This document shows, piece after piece, positions 59,921 to 64,000 of a stretch of DNA of 64,000 bases. Under the pieces are notes generated by a model. It was not told the origin of the DNA. It saw only the letters and a list, made by a program, of their open reading frames with translations, and searched no databases. Numbering within the stretch: the stretch's first letter is position 1; each line of letters begins with the position of its first letter. Made by a program: the position numbers and the translations under genes. The DNA comes from Cheilinus undulatus (lineage: Eukaryota > Chordata > Actinopteri > Labriformes > Labridae): the NCBI RefSeq assembly GCF_018320785.1, contig NC_054878.1, positions 42,073,023 through 42,137,022 of the forward strand, given 5' to 3'.

Positions 59921-62504
59921 ATGGAAGAAGAAAGACCAAGAGGTGAGACAGAAAATTACTCTTTTTATTTATTGCTAAAATGATTCGCTTACATTTTTCT
60001 GACAAAACTAAGTTATACACACAAAATAAAAACGTCATCATTATCAGCACCATTATGTTTTCATCAAAAATATTCAGACATGCTATGCAAAACACTCCAA
60101 CATTCCAATATTCAGCAAAACATTCAAACTTTGAATGTTTTATTAAACATCTCCAAAGCAGCATTTAAGAGTGAAAGAAAACCCAAATAGATGGAAACAT
60201 GGCTTTAGGAACCTTTTTGTTTAACATTTCAGTAAAAAAAAAAAAACTAGTCCCAGTTAATCTGTTTGTATGGAAATCCATCTCTGCCCCTGGTAAAGAA
60301 AATACACATTAAGAAGTATAGACATACTATATATGCAGATAAAGGCGTAATGAGGAAGGTTTCAGCCAGACAAATTCATGGGATTAAGAGAGCAGATGCT
60401 AAAATGCCATTACAAAGCAGCAAACAGGTGTTTGAAGCTGCTGGTGCCTCTGGAGTCCCACCAACCTCAAGGTGTAGGATCCTCCAGAGGCTTGCAGTCT
60501 TGCATAAACCTACTATTCAGCCACCCCTAACCAATGCTCACAAGCAGAAACGGTTGCAGTGGGCCCAGAAATACATAAAGACTCATTTTCAAACAGTCCT
60601 GTTTACTGATGAGTGCCGTGGAGCCCTGGATGGTCCAGGTGGATAGAGTAGTTATCATTGGGAAGTTTGTTTGATAAAAGTGAATTATGCTCCATCAGTT
60701 GATGATTTGAAATTTTACTGACTGTCATTTGCATTAAATATTTAGGAAAATCAGAGAAACATATTTGCATAATAATTTGGAGTGCGGTATATAATGTGCA
60801 TTGTGATTTTGTATGCCCACTTCTTTTTTATTCCCAGTAGGACTTCCAGTTAAAATAATGAAATCACAAGCATTAAAGTGACTCAGACATGTTTTCTGTC
60901 TTCAGTGCCTTGGCGAAAGTTCTATGTCCACCTGTCAGGAAGGACCAATGACGCTCATCTCCCCTGGGTATCAAGATTTGTAGGTATTGGCCAAGTTAAG
61001 GTGGTCTCTCCTGAGGACAGTGACTACATCCTGCTGTTCTGTCCCATCGCATCCAGAGTTGGAACAGACATCAGCGAGGCTCTGGAAAGTATTCCAGGTA
61101 GGCAATGGATCAGAGACAACTGACAAACTAAAAATCGAATATTTGTTTGATTGAAATCATATTCAAATAATAATTTGGAACAGTGTATATATACTAGAAA
61201 ACAAATGATCTCCTTTTATTGTTTTTTTCCTGATATTTTTAAGTGAAGACATGTCTGTGTTTACAGCTGGTGACAAGGAAGTCATCCTTGTGGTGATGCA
61301 TCACACCTTCAACAAAGATCATATTGTGGCTGACAGCAGGAGGCAGGTCAACAACACAAATGTCCGCCTGGTTGTGGACACTCTGTTCTTCGAGGGACGT
61401 CCCCTGGAGTCTAACCTTAATGAAATCGCATGGGATGATATCAAGACTTTTTTTGGTGTCCGTGGCCATGCCAAGGTAAAGCTAGATATATCAGTCTGAT
61501 TAATTCAATGCATGATCTTACTTGCTCTGATCTTAACTGGCAGCCTGAGTGAGCTTAATATTACTGTGAGACTGATTTCACAAACTAGTTATAAACTCAC
61601 CACTGAGGCAAACTGTTCTCTTCAACAAATCTGATGCTCAGCCAAGCTGCTCTGAGCTCTAGTTCACTCTGCTGTGAAGAGGAAAATATGGAGGGTGTGA
61701 CATGAAAGGAGTCAGAGCGCCCTCTACTGGAAATATAATAGAACACAGACATCATGTCTAAGTAAAACCAAGTCCTATTCCCTTCACTGTGTCACTGAAA
61801 AAACAGAAGTGTTACAAGGGACATATTTTACCCTTTTAAGACAAGTTTATATTGTTTTCAGAGTTCCCCAAAACATGCCTGTGAAGTTTGTAGCTGAAAA
61901 AACACTCCAGTATTGGATTGTTTCATGTTAAAAACCCCTCTGTTTCAGCCCTGCTCAGAACAAACCGTTTCTGTGTGTGGCTTTAAATGTTAGTTAGTTG
62001 TCTGACCTTGCCCCCTGACCATGCTCCATCAAGAAATGGATGTGGCTTAATGAATGTGGCTCTCCTGATCCTCCTCTCAGCTAGAGGAGGATCAGGAAAG
62101 GCGGGAGGAACTTTCTTCCAAGTGGGGAGGGCCAGCGCAACCTTGGGGCGGGGTACTCCCCACATGACATCATGAGGGGAAATATGAGAACGGCTTGTTT
62201 TAGCACACATTTTCTGAAAAGTGGAGGGGGTGGGGGGGGGGTGGGGGCAGGGAATGGATGTTTCTGGTACTTGAGGGGATTGTGGTCAGGCCAGGGGCAC
62301 ATGTTTTTGTTTGATAAGTGATTTTTTGCATAATATGTCCCCTTTAACCTCAGCATCCATCAACCAACTATTGGCTGATGAACATTTACTTATAATATGC
62401 TATAATTGGCCAGTCAAGTCTTCCAAGTTTATGAATTGTTTTAAGTTTTTTATTATTCTCAATATAATACTGTGTCAATCTTTTTTCCTTCATTTCAGGT
62501 ATGA
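59921..62504 (+). CDS. Gene D: family protein that has lost exon 4 and its membrane tail, ~142 aa
   Basis: Exons 59921-59942 (MEEERPR), 60906-61097 and 61267-61475 are open and in phase ([60 protein letters not shown]). Just after exon 3 (about 61515) a deletion joins the intron to text that in gene C lies beyond exon 4, at about 58773, so exon 4 is gone. Splicing exon 3 directly to the terminal exon (62499) gives GTA TGA, a stop at 62502-62504, instead of the membrane helix. That exon still reads MKNLVIAFQTVWAAILSLIT, SFVRGLRCFG in its old frame to 62593. The predicted product is soluble and ends at the domain. It may equally be a decaying gene, since its promoter is also incomplete. Confidence 0.68.
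60297..60660 (+). mobile_element. Tc1-like transposase fragment in intron 1 of gene D
   Basis: The plus frame reads VSARQIHGIKRADAKMPLQS, GVPPTSRCRILQRL, HKQKRLQWAQKYIK and VLFTDECRGALDGPGG. This is the second helix-turn-helix and the first catalytic Asp block of a fish Tc1 transposase. The back half and both ends are missing; gene A carries back-half remains at 5110-5310. Confidence 0.85.
61717..61730 (-). promoter_or_regulatory. CTCF-like motif, reverse
   Basis: GCGCCCTCTACTGG, identical to the motif in gene C and in the matching place of gene D's last intron. Confidence 0.55.
61812..62344 (+). mobile_element. Dispersed non-autonomous element in the last intron of gene D
   Basis: The ends aagggacatattttaccc and ataatatgtccccttt are inverted relatives. 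The inverted sibling lies at 13960-14625. Genes A and C lack it at this position, so it inserted after the copies separated. It includes a guanine-rich run at 62225-62252 able to form a G-quadruplex. Window positions 1-54 are the end of another copy. Confidence 0.75.
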
Positions 62505-64000
62505 AGAACCTCGTGATTGCTTTTCAAACTGTGTGGGCTGCGATTTTGTCGCTAATAACTTCGTTCGTTCGTGGACTCAGGTGTTTTGGGTAAAGGCTGT
62601 CACAGAAAAAGTTCAGTCATTTCACTATCACATCAGGTATTCTCCAAGCTACAATATTACACATGAAACCTGTTTAATAAAACAAGAATCATCTGATAAA
62701 ATTAAATAAATGTTGGGTATTGTTGATTTTCTCAAGTGAAGTTTTAGGATGATGAAGGTCTTCTAGTGCCAAAACATTTCAGTGGTCTTCAATTTTCTAT
62801 CCCTTTTCTGAAGGATGCATGAATTAATGTTTTTATTTCAGTTACATACATGTTGATAAAAACAAAAGCATCAAATAAGATCAATTTTTACATAAATTTG
62901 TTAGTCAGCAACCAAAAAAGTAATGGACTAAAGCCAGTGGCTTATTTTAGCTCATCCTATAACATCACAGGATCAAGCCAGAAAATCATAATACAATGAA
63001 AAATTAAATACATGATAGTTCAATTAGAAATCAGTTTTCACCAAGTTTTAATTTAGATTATTACCTTTATTTTAGATTTGAAGTCTTTTTGAATGCAAAG
63101 GTAGAATTACAGTTCATCATTAAGTCCATTCCATAACTTCACTCTCTAAACTGACACGCATCTGGACTTAAGATTTGTTCTCACTTCACATGTTTCAAAC
63201 ATTAGCAATCCCCTTAAAGGGATACTTTAACATTTTGGCAAATTTGCCCATTGCCATAATTCCTATAGCCTTACTAATAGGTTTGTTACCTTTAGTTGTC
63301 AGTGCAAGCTATTTTTAGATCGGCGCTGCTGAGTTAGGAGCTGCTCAGCTAACGCTATGTTGTCTTACGGTATTCCAGCTTTCCCTCATCAAACTCATCA
63401 AATACACAATCCAACAACTCCAAAACGCTCTCGTGGACAAGTTGTGACCTGCACATTCACCACGCTATGAAATAATCACGGAACATTACGAGACGTTTTA
63501 AACGTAAACACAAAGCCAGAACTACACTCCAGACATGGCAGCTGCATTGTGTCACTCCGCCCAGTGGTTTACTCAAGAAATAGTTCAGAGTATTTGCTTC
63601 AATTGTCGTAATGTCACATAATTATACGTTATTATTTCATAGCGTGGTGAATGTGCAGGTCAAAACTTGTCCACAAGAACGTTTTGGAGTTGTTGGATCA
63701 TGTAGTTGATGGGTTTGATGAAGGAAAGCCTAGAATTTCTAGCTAGAAATTCAGCTCTAATGTTACAACATTAATACCGATGCTCTTTGTTGCATGTGAA
63801 TGTTTAACTAAGCTTTTTTAATGATTTATGTTCAATCTAATGTTGGTGTATAATGAAGACATAAAAATAGCCCTGTAAAAGAAGGATTTCTGCAGATTTT
63901 AGCTCACTAAAAAACTGAATTGTAAGATTTCCTTCATGAATAAACAACTGTTGACCAATAAAAGTTGACTCATTACGAGGAAAAAAAATACTATGGAGCA
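62289..64000. repeat. Right copy of the ~1.7-kb long direct repeat (mate 1-1707)
   Basis: Near-identical to the window start, including the MITE at about 63209-63740. Here the terminal exon (62499-62593) keeps the TTCGTTCGTTCG stretch and ends properly RGLRCFG-TAA in the family frame. Confidence 0.93.

Overview
The window is vertebrate nuclear DNA and almost certainly comes from a teleost fish. It is AT-rich and contains small coding exons with GT-AG introns. It is crowded with Tc1-like DNA transposons of fish type (TA target sites, DD34E transposase fragments), hAT-, piggyBac- and mariner-like non-autonomous elements, L1/Tx1-type LINE fragments, tRNA-derived SINE pieces and microsatellites. 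Most long open frames are transposon debris or low-complexity shadows. No bacterial gene, rRNA, tRNA gene or CRISPR array was seen.

The real genes form one tandem family, all on the + strand, which I rebuilt exon by exon. Each gene has a short start exon coding MDEERPR or similar, then a three-exon module (about 192 + 203-209 + 28 nt) and a terminal exon. The module codes a compact alpha/beta domain of about 140 residues with motifs [42 protein letters not shown] and N.IAW..I. The terminal exon codes either a single C-terminal transmembrane helix (tail anchor) or a soluble 28-residue tail. I recall similar uncharacterised fish proteins but cannot name the family. The strand/helix order is TIR- or flavodoxin-like, which is inference.

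Layout: 211-374 terminal exon of an upstream copy; 4652-13296 gene A (intact, 179 aa, tail-anchored); 14-25 kb transposon and LINE graveyard; 26955-48367 gene B, one promoter and start exon followed by five modules, three of them in near-identical 5-kb tandem units; 50-54 kb a broken MADF/BESS gene and mobile elements; 56013-59397 gene C (intact, 176 aa, tail-anchored); 59921-62504 gene D (lacks exon 4 and probably ends before the membrane tail); 62289-64000 a near-identical copy of the first 1.7 kb of the window, so the window spans one whole ~62.3-kb period.

Promoters A, B and C are homologous. Each carries an IRF/PRDI-like element (AAAAGTGAAAGTG) and, about 200 bp upstream, a CTCF-like motif (CCACTAGAGGGCGG). 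Reverse-oriented CTCF-like motifs lie near the 3' ends of A, C and D. Together these suggest an interferon-responsive, rapidly expanding teleost family that varies by module duplication, module chimerism and swapping of a membrane anchor for a soluble tail. This is the best candidate for an undescribed system here. Function, expression and protein fold are not shown by the sequence.
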